A stretch of DNA of 64,000 nucleotides from Argopecten irradians (lineage: Eukaryota > Mollusca > Bivalvia > Pectinida > Pectinidae). The notes under the pieces are model-generated. The model was given only the letters and a program-made list of their open reading frames with translations, had not been told where the DNA came from and did no database searches. The stretch covers positions 37,841,338 through 37,905,337 of the forward strand of contig NC_091134.1 in assembly GCF_041381155.1 (NCBI RefSeq), in the 5' to 3' direction. Each line of letters starts with the position of its first letter. Position 1 is the stretch's first letter. Shown one piece after another: positions 44,869-59,000 of the stretch. Both the position numbers and the translations under genes were made by a program.

Positions 44869-47800
44869 ATAAGGGGTACACGACTGAAATATGGAGACAT
44901 CAGTATAAGGTATACGACTGAAATATGGAGACATCAGTATAAGGGGTACACGACTGAAATATGGAGACATCAGTATAAGGGTACACGACTGAAATATGGA
45001 GACATCAGTATAAGGGGTACACGACTGAAATATGGAGACATCAGTATAAGGGGTACACGACATCAGTATAAGGGGTACACGACTGAAATATGGAGACATC
45101 AGTTATAAGGGTACACGACTGAAATATGGAGACATCAGTATAAGGGGTACACGACTGAAATATGGAGACATCAGTATAAGGGGTACACGACTGAAATATG
45201 GAGACATCAGTATAAGGGTACACGACTGAAATATGGAGACATCAGTATAAGGGGTACACGACTGAAATATGGAGACATCAGTATAAGGTACACGACTGAA
45301 ATATGGAGACATCAGTATAAGGGGTACACGACTGAAATATGGAGACATCAGTATAAGGGGTACACGACTGAAATATGGAGACATCAGTATAAGGGTACAC
45401 GACTGAAATATGACATAGTATAAGACGATAAATCAGTATAAGGGTACACGACTGAAATATGGAGACATCAGTATAAGGTACACGACTGAAATATGGAGAC
45501 ACTAGTATTGGGTACACGGCTGAAATATTGAGACATCAGTATAAGGCATACGACTGAAATATGGAGACACTAGTATTGGGTACACGACAGAAATATGGAG
45601 ACATCGGTATAAGGTACACGACTGAATTATGGAGACACTAGTATTGGGTTCAGGACTGAAATATGGAGACATCAGTATAAGGGTACACGACTGAAATAAG
45701 GAGACATCAGTATAAACAATGAAGTACACGACTGAAATATGGAGACATCAGTATAAGGGGTACACGACTGAAATATGGAGACATCAGTACAAGGGGTACA
45801 CCACTGAAATATGGAGACATCAGTATAAGGGGTACACGATGAATATGGAGAAATATGGAGGACACGAGAAAGAGACACAGTATAAGGTACACGACTGAAA
45901 TATGGAGACATCAGTATAAGGGTACACGACTGAAATATGGAGACATCAGTATAAGGGGTACACGACTGAAATATGGAGACATCAGTATAAACAATGAAGT
46001 ACACGACTGAAATATGGAGACATCAGTATAAGGGGTACACGACTGAAATATGGAGACATCAGTATAAGGGGTACACGACTGAAATATGGAGACATCAGTA
46101 TAAGGGGTACACGACTGAAATATGGAGACATCAGTATAAGGTACACGACTGAAATATGGAGACATCAGTATAAGGGGTACACGACTGAAATATGGAGACA
46201 TCAGTATAAGGTATACGACTGAAATATGGAGACATCAGTATAAATGGTACACGACTGAAATATGGAGACATCAGTATAAGGGGTACACGACTGAAATATG
46301 GAGACATCAGTATAAGGGGTACACGACTGAAATATGGAGACATCAGTATAAGGGTAACATGAAATATGGAGACATAGTAAAGGGTACACACTGAAATATG
46401 GAGACATCAGTTAGGGTACACGATGAAATATGGAGACAACAGTCAGGTACAAGGGGAAATATGGAGACATCAGTATAAGGGTAACACGACGAAATATGGA
46501 GACATACAGTAAATAAGAGTTAGGGTACACGATAGAAATATGGAGACACCAGTATAAGGTATACGACTGAAATATGGAGACATCAGTATAAGGGGTACAC
46601 GACTGAAATATGGAGACATCAGTATAAGGGGTACACGACTGAAATATGGAGACATCAGTATAAGGGGTACACGACTGAAATATGGAGACACTAGTATTGG
46701 GTACACGGCTGAAATATGGAGACATCAGTATAAGGTACACGACTGAAATATGGAGACACTAGTATAAGGTATGACGATAAATATGGAGACATAGTATAAG
46801 GTATACGACTGAAATATGGAGACACTAGTATTGGGTACACGACAGAAATATGGAGACATCAGTATAAGGTACACGACTGAAATATGGAGACACTAGTATA
46901 AGGGTACACCGACTGAAATATGGAGACACTAGTATTGGGTACACGACTGAAATATGGCGACATCAGTATAATAAATGACATCAGTATAAGGTACACGACT
47001 GAAATATGGAGACATCAGTATAAGGATACACGACTGAAATATGGAGACACTAGTATTGGGTACACGACTGAAATATGGAGACATAGTATAAGGTAACACG
47101 ACTGAAATATGGAGACATCAGTATAAGGTACACGACTGAAATATGGAGACATCAGTATAAGGTATACGACTGAAATATGGAGACACTAGTATTGGGTACA
47201 CGACTGAAATATGGAGGACATTAGTATAAGGTACACGATTGAAATATGGAGACACTAGTATTGGGTACACGACTGAAATATGGAGACATCAGTATAAGGT
47301 ACACGACTGAAATATGGAGACACTAGTATTGGGTACACGACTGAAATATGGAGACATCAGTATAAGGGTACACGACTGAAATATGGAGACATCAGTATAA
47401 GGGGTACACGACTGAAATATGGAGACATCAGTATAAGGTACACGACTGAAATATGGAGACATCAGTATATAAGGGTACACGACTGAAATATGGAGACATT
47501 AGTATAAGGTACACGACTGAAATATGGAGACATCAGTATAAGGGTACACGACTAGAAATATGGAGACATCAGTATAAGGTACACGACGGAAATATGAATA
47601 CATCAGTATAGTATAAGGTACACGACTGAAATATGGAGACATCAGTATAAGGTACACGACTGAAATATGGAGACATCAGTATAAGGTACACGACTGAAAT
47701 ATGGAGACATCAGTATAAGGTACACGACTGAAATATGGAGACATCAGTATAAGGTACACGACTGAAATATGGAGACATCAGTATAAGGGGTACACGACAG

Positions 47801-50040
47801 AAATATGGAGACATCAGTATAAGGTACACGACTGAAATATGAATACATCAGTATAAGGGGTACACGACTGAAATATGGAGACATCAGTATAAGGGTACAC
47901 GACTGAAATATGGAGACATCAGTATAAGGTACACAATGAAGTACTAGTATTGGGTACACGACTGAAATATGGAGACATCAGTATAAGGGTACACGACTGA
48001 AATATGGAGACATCAGTATAAGGGGTACACGACTGAAATATGGAGACATCAGTATAAGGGGTACACGACTGAAATATGGAGACATCAGTATAAGGGGTAC
48101 ACGACTGAAATATGGAGACATCAGTATAAGGGGTACACGACAGAAATATGGAGACATCAGTATAAACAATGAAGTACACGACTGAAATATGGAGACATCA
48201 GTATAAGGTACACGACTGAAATATGAAGACATCAGTATAAGGGGTACACGACAGAAATATGGAGACATCAGTATAAGGGGTACACGACTGAAATATGGAG
48301 ACATCAGTATAAGGGTACACGACTGAAATATGGAGACATCAGTATAAGGGGTACACGACTGAAATATGGAGACATCAGTATAAGGTATACGACTGAAATA
48401 TGGAGACATCAGTATAAGGTACACGACTGAAATATGGAGACATCAGTAGTATAAGGGGTACACGACTGAAATATGGAGACATCAGTATAAGGTACACGAC
48501 TGAAATATGGAGACATCAGTATAAGGGGTACACGACAGAAATATGGAGACATCAGTATAAGGTACACGACTGAAATATGGAGACATCAGTATAAGGGTAC
48601 ACGACTGAAATATGGAGACATCAGTATAAGGGGTACACGACTGAAATATGGAGACATCAGTATTGGGTACACGACTGAAATATGGAGACATCAGTATAAG
48701 GGGTACACGACTGAAATATGGAGACATCAGTATAAGGTACACGACTGAAATATGGAGACATCATATACACGACAGAAAGGTACACGACTGAAATATGGAG
48801 ACATCAGTATATTGGGTACACGACTGAAATATGGAGACATCAGTATAAGGTATACGACTGAAATATGAATACATCAGTATAAGGGGTACACGACTGAAAT
48901 ATGGAGACATCAGTATAAGGGGTACACGACTGAAATATGGAGACATCAGTATAAGGGGTACACGACTGAAATATGGAGACATCAGTATAAGGGGTACACG
49001 ACTGAAATATGGAGACATCAGTATAAGGGGTACACGACTGAAATATGGAGACATCAGTATAAGGGGTACACGACTGAAATATGGAGACATCAGTACAAGG
49101 GGTACACCACTGAAATATGGAGACATTAGTATAAGGGTACACGATAGAAATATGGAGACATCAGTTTAAGGGTACACGATAGAAATATGGAGACATCAGT
49201 ATAAGGGGTACACGACTGAAATATGGAGACACCAGTATAAGGTATACGACTGAAATATGGAGACATCAGTATAAGGGGTACACGACTGAAATATGGAGAC
49301 ATCAGTATAAGGGGTACACGACTGAAATATGGAGACATCAGTATAAGGTATACGACTGAAATATGGAGACATCAGTATAAGGGGTACACGACTGAAATAT
49401 GGAGACATCAGTATAAGGGGTACACGACTGAAATATGGAGACATCAGTATAATGGTACACGACTGAAATATGGAGACATCAGTATAAGGTATACGACTGA
49501 AATATGGAGACATCAGTATAAGGGGTACACGACTGAAATATGGAGACATCAGTATAAGGGGTACACGACTGAAATATGGAGACATCAGTATAAGGGGTAC
49601 ACGACTGAAATATGGAGACATCAGTATAAGGTATACAACTAAAATATGGAGGCACCAGTATAAGGTATACGACTGAAATATGGAGACATCAGTATAAGGG
49701 GTACACGACTGAAATATGGAGACATCAGTATAAGGGTATACGACTGAAATATGGAGGCACCAGTATAAGGGGTATACGACTGAAATATGGAGACATCAGT
49801 ATAAGTATACGACTGAAATATGGAGGACAGTATAAGGTACAAGACTGAAATATGGAGACATCAGTATAAGGGGTACACGACTGAAATATGGAGACATCAG
49901 TATAAGGGGTACACGACTGAAATATGAAGACATCAGTATAAGGTATACGACTGAAATATGAAGACATCAGTATAAGGTATACGACTGAAATATGAAGACA
50001 TCAGTATAATTAATAAGTTATACGACTGGAATATGAAGAT
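44869..50040 (+). repeat. 35-37-bp satellite, ~140 copies
   Basis: The unit is GGTACACGACTGAAATATGG + AGACATCAGTATAAG. Length differences come mainly from a G run of two, three or four at the unit junction. Identity is very high in long stretches (for example 48.88-49.1 kb), while 46.3-47.6 kb is more disordered and carries the ACTAGTATTGG variant. The - strand is open in overlapping frames (repeated TDVSIFQSC or MSPYFSRV); this follows from the near-36-bp period and is not a gene. Confidence 0.95.
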
Positions 50041-50603
50041 ATCTGATTGTGTCTATATCAGTCATTTCAGACGTCGTTGAATCCTATTAACAATGTAAAA
50101 AAAACAACGCGTATCCTTACACGTACAGTGTGTATACACGACCGCAACGCTAGTCCAGGGGTGTAGAGATTCAGGTGATCGGAACCCCTAGAGTATCGTG
50201 TTGTCAGTTCGGTGGACGTGGCCTTCACTGATCTTACAAAGAATACATACAGAAGATAAGCAATTGCCACTTAATACGGCTACTCATTATTCACTCATGA
50301 CATGAAATATGTATATATGTAACAAGAGGTCACAAAAATAATAATAAAGAAGGAAATAATGGATGGACACATGCACAGCAATCAATGGAGATTCGAGATA
50401 CATTGAAACACAATAATTCCACTTTTACTTATATAATAAGAAGCTTAATTACTCTCTGAAAAAAGCGACTCATTTTACTTATAAAGCTGTATTTCATTTA
50501 GTGCACCTGGTTCGACCGGTTCTCGTAATTTTACATAACGTGCTCAATCAATTTTAAGTGACAAACATATATAATTACTGCAGTTAATCCGATAACTACA
50601 GTA
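50041..50603. other. Unique spacer between satellites
   Basis: About 560 bp separates the 36-bp and 20-bp satellites. No gene or RNA recognised. Confidence 0.5.
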
Positions 50604-51600
50604 TACTAAGTCGTTATAAAAATATCACTAAGTCGCTATAACGAGATACTAAGTCGTTATAACGAGATAACTAAGTCTTTAGAACGATATACCAAGTCGT
50701 TATAACAATATCATTAAGTCGTTATAACGAGATACTAAGTCGTTATAACGAGATACTAAGTAGTTATAACGAGATAACTAAGTCGTTATAACGAGATACT
50801 AAGTAGTTATAACAATATCATTAAGTCGTTATGGCGCGTTATGGCGAGATACTAAGTCGTTATAACGAGATACTAAGTCGTTATAACGAGATACTAAGTC
50901 GCTATAACGAGATACTAAGTCGTTATAACGAGATAATTAAGTCGTTATAACGAGATACTAAGTCGTTATAACGAGATAATTAAGTAGCTATAACGAGATA
51001 CTAAGTCGCTATAACGAGATACTAAGTCGCTATAACGAGATACTAAGTCGTTATAACGAGATAATTAAGTCGTTATAACGAGATACTAAGTCGTTATAAC
51101 GAGATACTAAATAGTTATAACGAGATAACTAAGTCGTTATAACGAGATACTAAGTCGTTATAACGAGATAACTAAGTCGTTATAACGAGATAACTTAGTC
51201 GTTATAACGAGATAATTAAGTCGCTATAACGAGATACTAAGTCGTTATAACGAGATACTAAGTCGTTATAACGAGATAATAAGTCGTTATAACGAGATAA
51301 CTAAGTCGTTATAACGAGATAATTAAGTCGCTATAACGAGATACTAAGTCATTATAACGAGATACGAAGTCGTTATAACGAGATAATTAAGTCGTTATAA
51401 CGAGATAATTAAGTCGCTATAACGGGATACTAAGTCGTTATAACGAGAAACTAAGTCGTTATAACGAGATACGAAGTCGTTATAATGAGATACTAAGTCG
51501 TTGTAATGAGATACTAAGTCGTTATAACGAGATAATTAAGTCGTTATAACGAGATACTAAGTCGTTATAACGAGATAACTTAATCGTTATAACGAGATAA
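50604..51600 (+). repeat. 20-21-bp palindromic satellite, ~48 copies
   Basis: The unit is AAGTCGTTATAACGAGATAC(T), alternating with AAGTCGTTATAACGAGATAA(TT). Each unit centres on the perfect 12-bp palindrome TCGTTATAACGA (variant TCGCTATAACGA). Spacing is 19-22 bp, close to two helical turns. The array is sharply bounded and non-coding, with no unique spacers. Confidence 0.95.
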
Positions 51601-53065
51601 AAATATTTATTCGTGTGTCAGCCACTGTAGACAACAATAAATCAAAGAAATTAGTATAGCAATATCGAAATTAGTAGTGCTTGAAATAATGTGCACATCC
51701 ATATGTACCCTTTGAAAATGTTGTTTGTTAAATCGAACAAAATCAGGCGATCGTCAACGACACAATAACTTTAAAAACAATCGAGGGTCATAGAGCTCAG
51801 CTGCTAGACCGTACATTGTTTGGTAATCCAAAAATATCACTCACGCAGTAGGTGTATTTCACAATAAGTTTGGTGATCATGACTCCTCTTCGCTGACATT
51901 CGTAAGACGATTTTGAAATGCTAGAGAGAGAAAAAATGGTATTTAATCAAAAGCGTAACTACATTGCAGTAGATTCTAATCCATCTTTACTATACTTTTG
52001 CCAAGGAATCGAAATGTCAAAGTTTTAACAAACCAATTAAAATCGCTCATGATACAAGCAAAGTAGCATCAACAATTAAGGGAGGGAATTTATGTATTAG
52101 TTGATGAATGTTACCAAAATCGGTGAGGTTTTCAAATAACTTCGCTAAATCAAAATGGTTTGTTTTACTAGATATTTATATAATTAGATAGTAATCAGCA
52201 TCTCTGGTTTTAACGTTAACATACAAGTACATGTACACATATATATAGGCCTTGATATACAGGTTCATATCGTACAATTACTTTTATTTAGTAATTCAAA
52301 GATTGGTGTACCAAAGTCAAGGACGTATATATATCTCACTTATAAATCCTTGACCAAAGTCAAATATAATAGACATATCGATATAAATTACTATATAGTC
52401 TTGACATTTAGCTGTACGGTTTACTGATGTTTACACTACCTATACTGTAACTACTGTATTGTGACAGGATAATATTACTGTAGTAGATCTAACTGTTAAC
52501 TGTTAGTCATAATTTAGCAAACAGCGCAGTCGTGCCACACTGTCCGCGTATCAGAATACAGTATCCGTTAAAAAATACTCTGCTTTTTTATGTAGATATA
52601 TTAAACAAATCAATGCGAACTGTCTACTTTCATTTTCAAGTAACATCGAAGTTATAAATAGACACTATTCGCGTATACCTTTATCACCGGACGTTATCAT
52701 CTTCAGGTGTAGAAAAATTGCGAGAACTTCCGGAATTTAAAGAAAACCCAGGAAAGGCGCCACCTATGCCACCGTGAAGTTTCTTTACTCTGCATGGGTG
52801 TGGAACGAAGAACCTGTTTTGATTGGACTTTTGATGTTTGATTAAGTGAAATGTTTGGATATGTCGTAAACACTAAAACAAAATCACAGGGATTGCGATT
52901 TGTATAACTCTAAAGGTCGATATCTTACGGTGTTAATAAGGCCTGTTAAGTGAACGAACAAGCCTCGGGCTACGCCTGTTGCTGAGCCTGAACAATCTGC
53001 AACCTCTCAACGCTGTTGAGCGTCAGGGTGTGACTTCGGGATATTAGACACCCGATAAAGACGCC
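51601..53065. other. Upstream region of the right-hand gene
   Basis: AT-rich flank that becomes more balanced in composition from about 52.68 kb, where promoter and 5' UTR of the gene starting at 53066 are expected. An in-frame TAG at 53045-53047 precedes that start codon. No other coding sequence found. Confidence 0.45.
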
Positions 53066-56000
53066 ATGGAGCCCATAGGATTCGAAATGCACACAGGGCC
53101 ACAAGGTACGTATTGCAAGTTTTTCCTTTTGTTTATCTGGGTCGTGTGTTGTGACTGCGATCTGTGATGAACACATTCGGTTTTCAATGTCTCCTCTACT
53201 CAACCATGACGTAGGTACTGTTAATGTAACGCTACATTGTAGTGGAAGGCCTACGAATCAAAGAAGTACAAATAACATACGTGTAGCATGCTATTGTTAA
53301 CGTTTGGTTGTACATAATTATGTCACAAATCATTGTAAAGAAGGGCAAGTGTTCAATGTATATATATTTAATCAGTCATGCATGGTAGCTAGCTACGTCT
53401 GATGACAAAAATAATCAAGACGTGCAGGTACTCAAATACAAAAGGTACTGTCAGTCATAGGCTTACATTTGTATATGGCTACCATGACTGAATTTCAAAA
53501 CAAATTTCAGCGTGTCATATATACATGTTATGTAAATTTTACTCATATATTATATAACAAGTTTAAATTGATAATAAGGACAAACTCAACAGTAAGAGAA
53601 ATTCACTGTCTTGGAGATTGCTTGGTCGCTGCACAGGAGCTTGACGTTCTGTCAATAATGTATAGCACACATACATAGAATCTATATATAAAAAATAGAC
53701 CTCTTTATAAATATTTGTGCTATTTTTTTATTTATTATTGACAGAACGTCAAGCTCCTGTGGTCTATGACAAAAGTAGGAGAACTTTGTTTTTTATATTA
53801 ACTATCTAATTAGTTGTTTTTTAAAAGTCTAGGCATATAACTGTATAATTTTATATACACATTTATGTATATAATTAACAGTTTGGATATGAAAATATGT
53901 CTCGCTAGGTAAAAAAGTAACTCTTTAGTCTTGCTGCATGGTGACACTTTTAAAATTGTTTCTTATATATAGTTTCAGTGATATATATATACCACACATA
54001 TATATGTGACACTTGAATAAATCTGTACTTCTCATTCCTGGTGATTTCTTGAATCAGTGTTAAATCTGAAGTACTCCGATGCACAAGAGATTGACTGCAA
54101 TCAGGACGTTGATAAGTATTGTGTGGGAGGGAAATGACAAACCTCTTGAACCACTTATCTATTTATTCTTTCTTATCTACCAGATAATATACATGTACTG
54201 TATGTGGCCAGTTTTAATATTTGGTAATAAATTAAATTGTAGAAATTAACAAAGCATGATTATAATCACCGTAATTATATACAGTTTGATAGTGAATCTG
54301 ATGTTTCATTTTGTCTAATTGCCATTGGTATTGATTTCCTTCCTAATTTCATGACGTTGTGATATCAACAATATATATTATGTAGTACAAATGTATAGAA
54401 AAATTTACTTATAAACAGGAAATGTGATTTCCTTAAGTCTATAGGTGTCACTCACATGTGTATATATTTATATGTACATATTGATTAGACAAGTTGTTCC
54501 TATAATTAGATGAATCAGTCTACATTGAGGACAGATCTGTGTATATGTGCTTTATTCTAATTTATCAATGCATGAACATTAAATCAGTACTTTATAGATC
54601 ATTTATATAGATACTTGTGAAGATTTATTTATAATTGCACTGGGTGTTCCTTACTGTTCAATAAACATTTACACCTCTTCAGAAAAAATGGTGTCCCCTA
54701 ATGTAATAAAAATGGAGTTTCAGAAAAAAAGAGTTCCTAGCAAGGAAAAGAGGATAATCAGAAAAAGAGAGGACAATTGACTTTTAGTGGTCAGTTATGG
54801 ACATTGCTGTAAAAGAATATTATTTTGATATTTTAATTGATTAGTCAAATGGTGAAGATGTTCAATTCCGACATAAAACCTCTAGTCTTCACTGTGATAG
54901 CGAATTTGTAAACCCACTAGGGAGGTTATAAACGTTGCTATGACAATTACTGGTTAAAGGTTGATGGTTTTATTTTTTTCAGAAAAAAACATAAAGTAGA
55001 TGTCATTGTAACGACTTGACAGTCAGGGAATATGTGGTGCAGACCAATGCACTTGGACAACATCATGTTAACAGTATATATAGTTATTAATGCTTTTCTC
55101 TGCTTTGTTTTTTTATCTAGATCATTAGATCAAAAAAGATTTTATTAGATTCAAACCTAACAGGTATTACAGGTTTTACTAATACTGGTTGTTTAAGGAC
55201 ACACTACTGCTCATGCATGATACTTCAATAGATTCCTTAGATTTACAATATAAAGGGAGGCGTAAAATTTTCACATTATGAATTCAATATGTGTGTACAC
55301 ACCATAGAAGAGTTTGACTTATATAATATGTCTAACCATCGGCTTCTATTTTTAACACAAAGGCATGTATATGCCTTGTTAACACAAAGGCATGTATATG
55401 CCTTGTGTTTATACAAGCACATATGGCTGACCTACTCATTTAAATGCGGTTGACCTCTCATTTAAATGCAATTTTTTTTTATCTTCTTCTTATTCATATC
55501 TACCTTCCATTACACATCTTTGAATTAACTAATATCTATAATAATGATATAATTTGGGAATAGGATACCAAGGATTCATAAAAAAGTATGATAAAGTCGC
55601 TATTTATGTAAAATGGTCAAGACAATTTGCCCCTTAACTGGACCACTGCAAATCCCCTTAGCAGAACCACTTAAAATCCACTGGTAGATTATTTAAATAT
55701 TTTAAATGCTTAAAATCCCCTTGTGTGATCCACTTAAACTACCGTAATTACGCTTGCAGCATACATTTTACATTTTTAAGTCACCTGACCATAGGTCATG
55801 ATGACCTGTGATAGTCTTTTGTACATTCTTGTGAACACGGTAACTTGAGTAAATTTGAATCAACTTAATGAATAAATGAGTTTGAAAATCAGTTTGATTT
55901 GACTGTAAGTTACGGAGTTATTGCCCTTTGCACTAATAATTATTACTGGACTTTGTTTATACGATAGCTTTAGTAAGTATGTACAGAGCTTAATGAAACT

Positions 56001-59000
56001 TTGTGTAAAATAACATCGGAGAAATCCTTGGATGAGTATGAAAATCAGCTTGATTCGACTGTAATTTACGAAGTTATTGCCCTTTGCAATATTAATTAAT
56101 GAACATTGTGAACGCTATAACTTGAGTAAATATGCACCAAGTGTAATGAAACTTTGTGTGTAGACTTACATTGGAAAGATCTCATAGGAGTGTGAAAATC
56201 AGCTTGATTCGACTGTAAGTTACGGAGTTATTGCCCTTTGCACTAATAATTATTTTTGGATCTTGTGAACATGATAACTTGAGTAAAAGACCAACATTGG
56301 AGAGATCTTTGACAAGTTCGAAAATCAGTGTGATTTGAAATAAACTTACCGAGTTATTGCCCTTTACAATAAAAATTAATGAACATAGTGAACACTTTTA
56401 ATTGAGTAAATATGCACCGATCTTAATGAAACTTTAAAGGAGACTAACATTAGAAAGATCTCAGATGAGTTCGAAAATTAGCTTGATTTGACTGTAACTT
56501 ACAGAGTTATTGCCCTTTGCAATAATAATTGTTATTGGACTTTGTCTTTTTTATAGAAACTATCCATTTATTTCTTATTTTCAATTTGTTATACCTACTT
56601 AAATGATTTTTCTATCTTTCTCAATAACTATTAGCATATGTATAAAATTTGTCTCTATCTAGAATCCAATCATCCATTCATGAAAAAATTCTAATCGGAC
56701 AATTTACTCCTTTCACAACAATGGTAATGGTATTGCTATTAGAACCAACTTGATCAGGTAGCCTTTGTGTTTCAGTACTTTCAGTACTTTGATTAGGAAA
56801 TGATTATGACGTTGTAATGGTTTGCGATGGCCATGATATGGATGTTCCATAAATGGGGTCCTCCTCAGATAAATGGGGATTCCCTTATGCAATTGAAATG
56901 GAGTTTCAGATAAGTGGAGTTCTTTTGATTTTCTGTGCTTGAATATTATTATTTGGGGATTGCATCAACGCAAACCCTGATTTTGTATATTTTATAGCAA
57001 TATAATCTATGGTATATTTGAAGGATAATGAATCTAAACAATTTTTAAATGCATTTGTTAAGGGATTGATCGATTAAGGAAACTACTGCTGAACAATACC
57101 TGAAATGCCAAAATGTGCAAAAATGTAATTGGAGAGGAGGGGAGTTGGTGGGGAGGTGATGTGTTTTCGGGGATTTGTGTAAGTTGGTAATGTCAGATTA
57201 GGTTTTAAAATTTGTAGCAGAAATTGATCACTTTCCCTTAAATGTCAAGGTTTCATTTTCTGGATATATTTTATGTCATATTTGTCATTTAGGTGAGACT
57301 GTAATGCGAGTCAAAATCGAATCTATCCCCCGGTATTCATGTACAAACCTAGTACTAATATCCCAGTATGATACATTTTCAATATTCCTCTCCAATTTCA
57401 CAAACGCCCACATACAGTTTATGATGAAACAAGAACAAAAAACCAGATATTTATGAGCTGACATTGCAAATACATCTTTGCCCCAAAGCATGCATGATGC
57501 ATGCAGATCATCATGTAATATTAATCACGGACTGGTAATGTAAAACTATGGGGAATATATACATGTATATATATGTTGTTGTCGTTGTATCCTGATCTGC
57601 AAACAAAAGATTTGTGTAAGGAATATTACTACCAATGTTCAAAATGAATGAAGTATTGATTGTTTATCAATCATATTAAAATGATAAATATTACGTGATA
57701 TATATCTTTATCAGATTGGTTTAAGATTGTCCACGTGATTATGTATAGGAAACACTATCTTATTTCAACATTTATAGATACTATTACAATCATATATTGT
57801 ATAGTCAAATTAATTCTTTTGACATTTACATGTCGAAATACCTTCACCAAGGAACTACATTCATAAATGTTTCATTGATCCACAGGTATATGCACAATTG
57901 CACATATACATTGTATACCAGTTGTTAGACTTTAGCATTTACAAATCCAATGATAGTCAGATCTAAAATAAAAACAAATTATAGCCGCTTAATTTAAATT
58001 GATATCATAAAGCTTCATGCATTTGACTGAAACTTGAAAATGTTCACAAATCTTATGCAAACACTTGTTTATGCATAATACAGATCAATTTTACATTATA
58101 TTGACAGAACAGTACATTTAACACTTTAGCCAAGGGAGATAATTATGAGAGGATAGTATTTAGGTGTAATGTCTATTGAATGATGATGGTCAATTGACTG
58201 ACACATAAGTGGTGATAATTAATGTTGGACCATTTGGAATGACCACTGACCAGTGGACACTGGACACGCTGGACAGCAGTTGAGTTGTAAATGACATTGA
58301 TTTGTGTACATAGCACCATGCATATATGCCTAAAGGTCAAAATAAGCTACAGCACTACATATCATTCTACTATATGGTCAGCAAAGGTCAGATAGTATAT
58401 GTGACATATCGCTGTAATAAGACGTTACCGACATTTTGCATTAGTGGGACGGCCAGTTTGATATAAAAATGTCATCAGACGTGTACAGGTTTATATTTCT
58501 CCGCAATAAAATGTCACAGAGCTATATCATCAAGCGTAAATATTTGATATAGGCCAACATGTAACATACTAATCAAATCATGGTTGGTGGGCATGAAAGG
58601 GATTTAGTATTTTCAATATAAGTTCCAACAATTTTTTACAGTTCACAGACACTGCACGTAAAGTGTTGTAATTATACGTTATATCACAAACACATGACAT
58701 TATTTAACATGAACAAATTATAGTATGAATCACACTCACAGCAAATTAAATGTATGCATATAGATTGTGCATGTTAAGTCTGAGTTAATTATGTACACGA
58801 CAACCTATATAAAGGTATTGTTAGGAAAGGATCTTCAATGCTTAAAGATTAGGGAGAAATTGTATCCAAATTGTTGCTAAGCATTAACCACGGGAGTTTA
58901 TCAACTTTTATAAAAACATGAGAATTTTTTAAGGAAGATACTGTTATGGTAGACATCATGATATTGATTTTAAGTGTAACAAAACTTGTGGCATTGTGAT

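Noticed and set aside
44803-49967. Dozens of antisense reading frames with repeated TDVSIFQSC or MSPYFSRV peptides (up to 148 codons)
   Set aside because: They are the 35-37-bp satellite read in different frames; frames change with the G-run length and there is no splice or start context.
50505-50520. Possible tRNA B box (GGTTCGACCGG)
   Set aside because: No A box at suitable distance and no cloverleaf stems.
50604-51600. CRISPR-like array
   Set aside because: Units are contiguous 20-21-bp repeats without unique spacers, in eukaryotic DNA.
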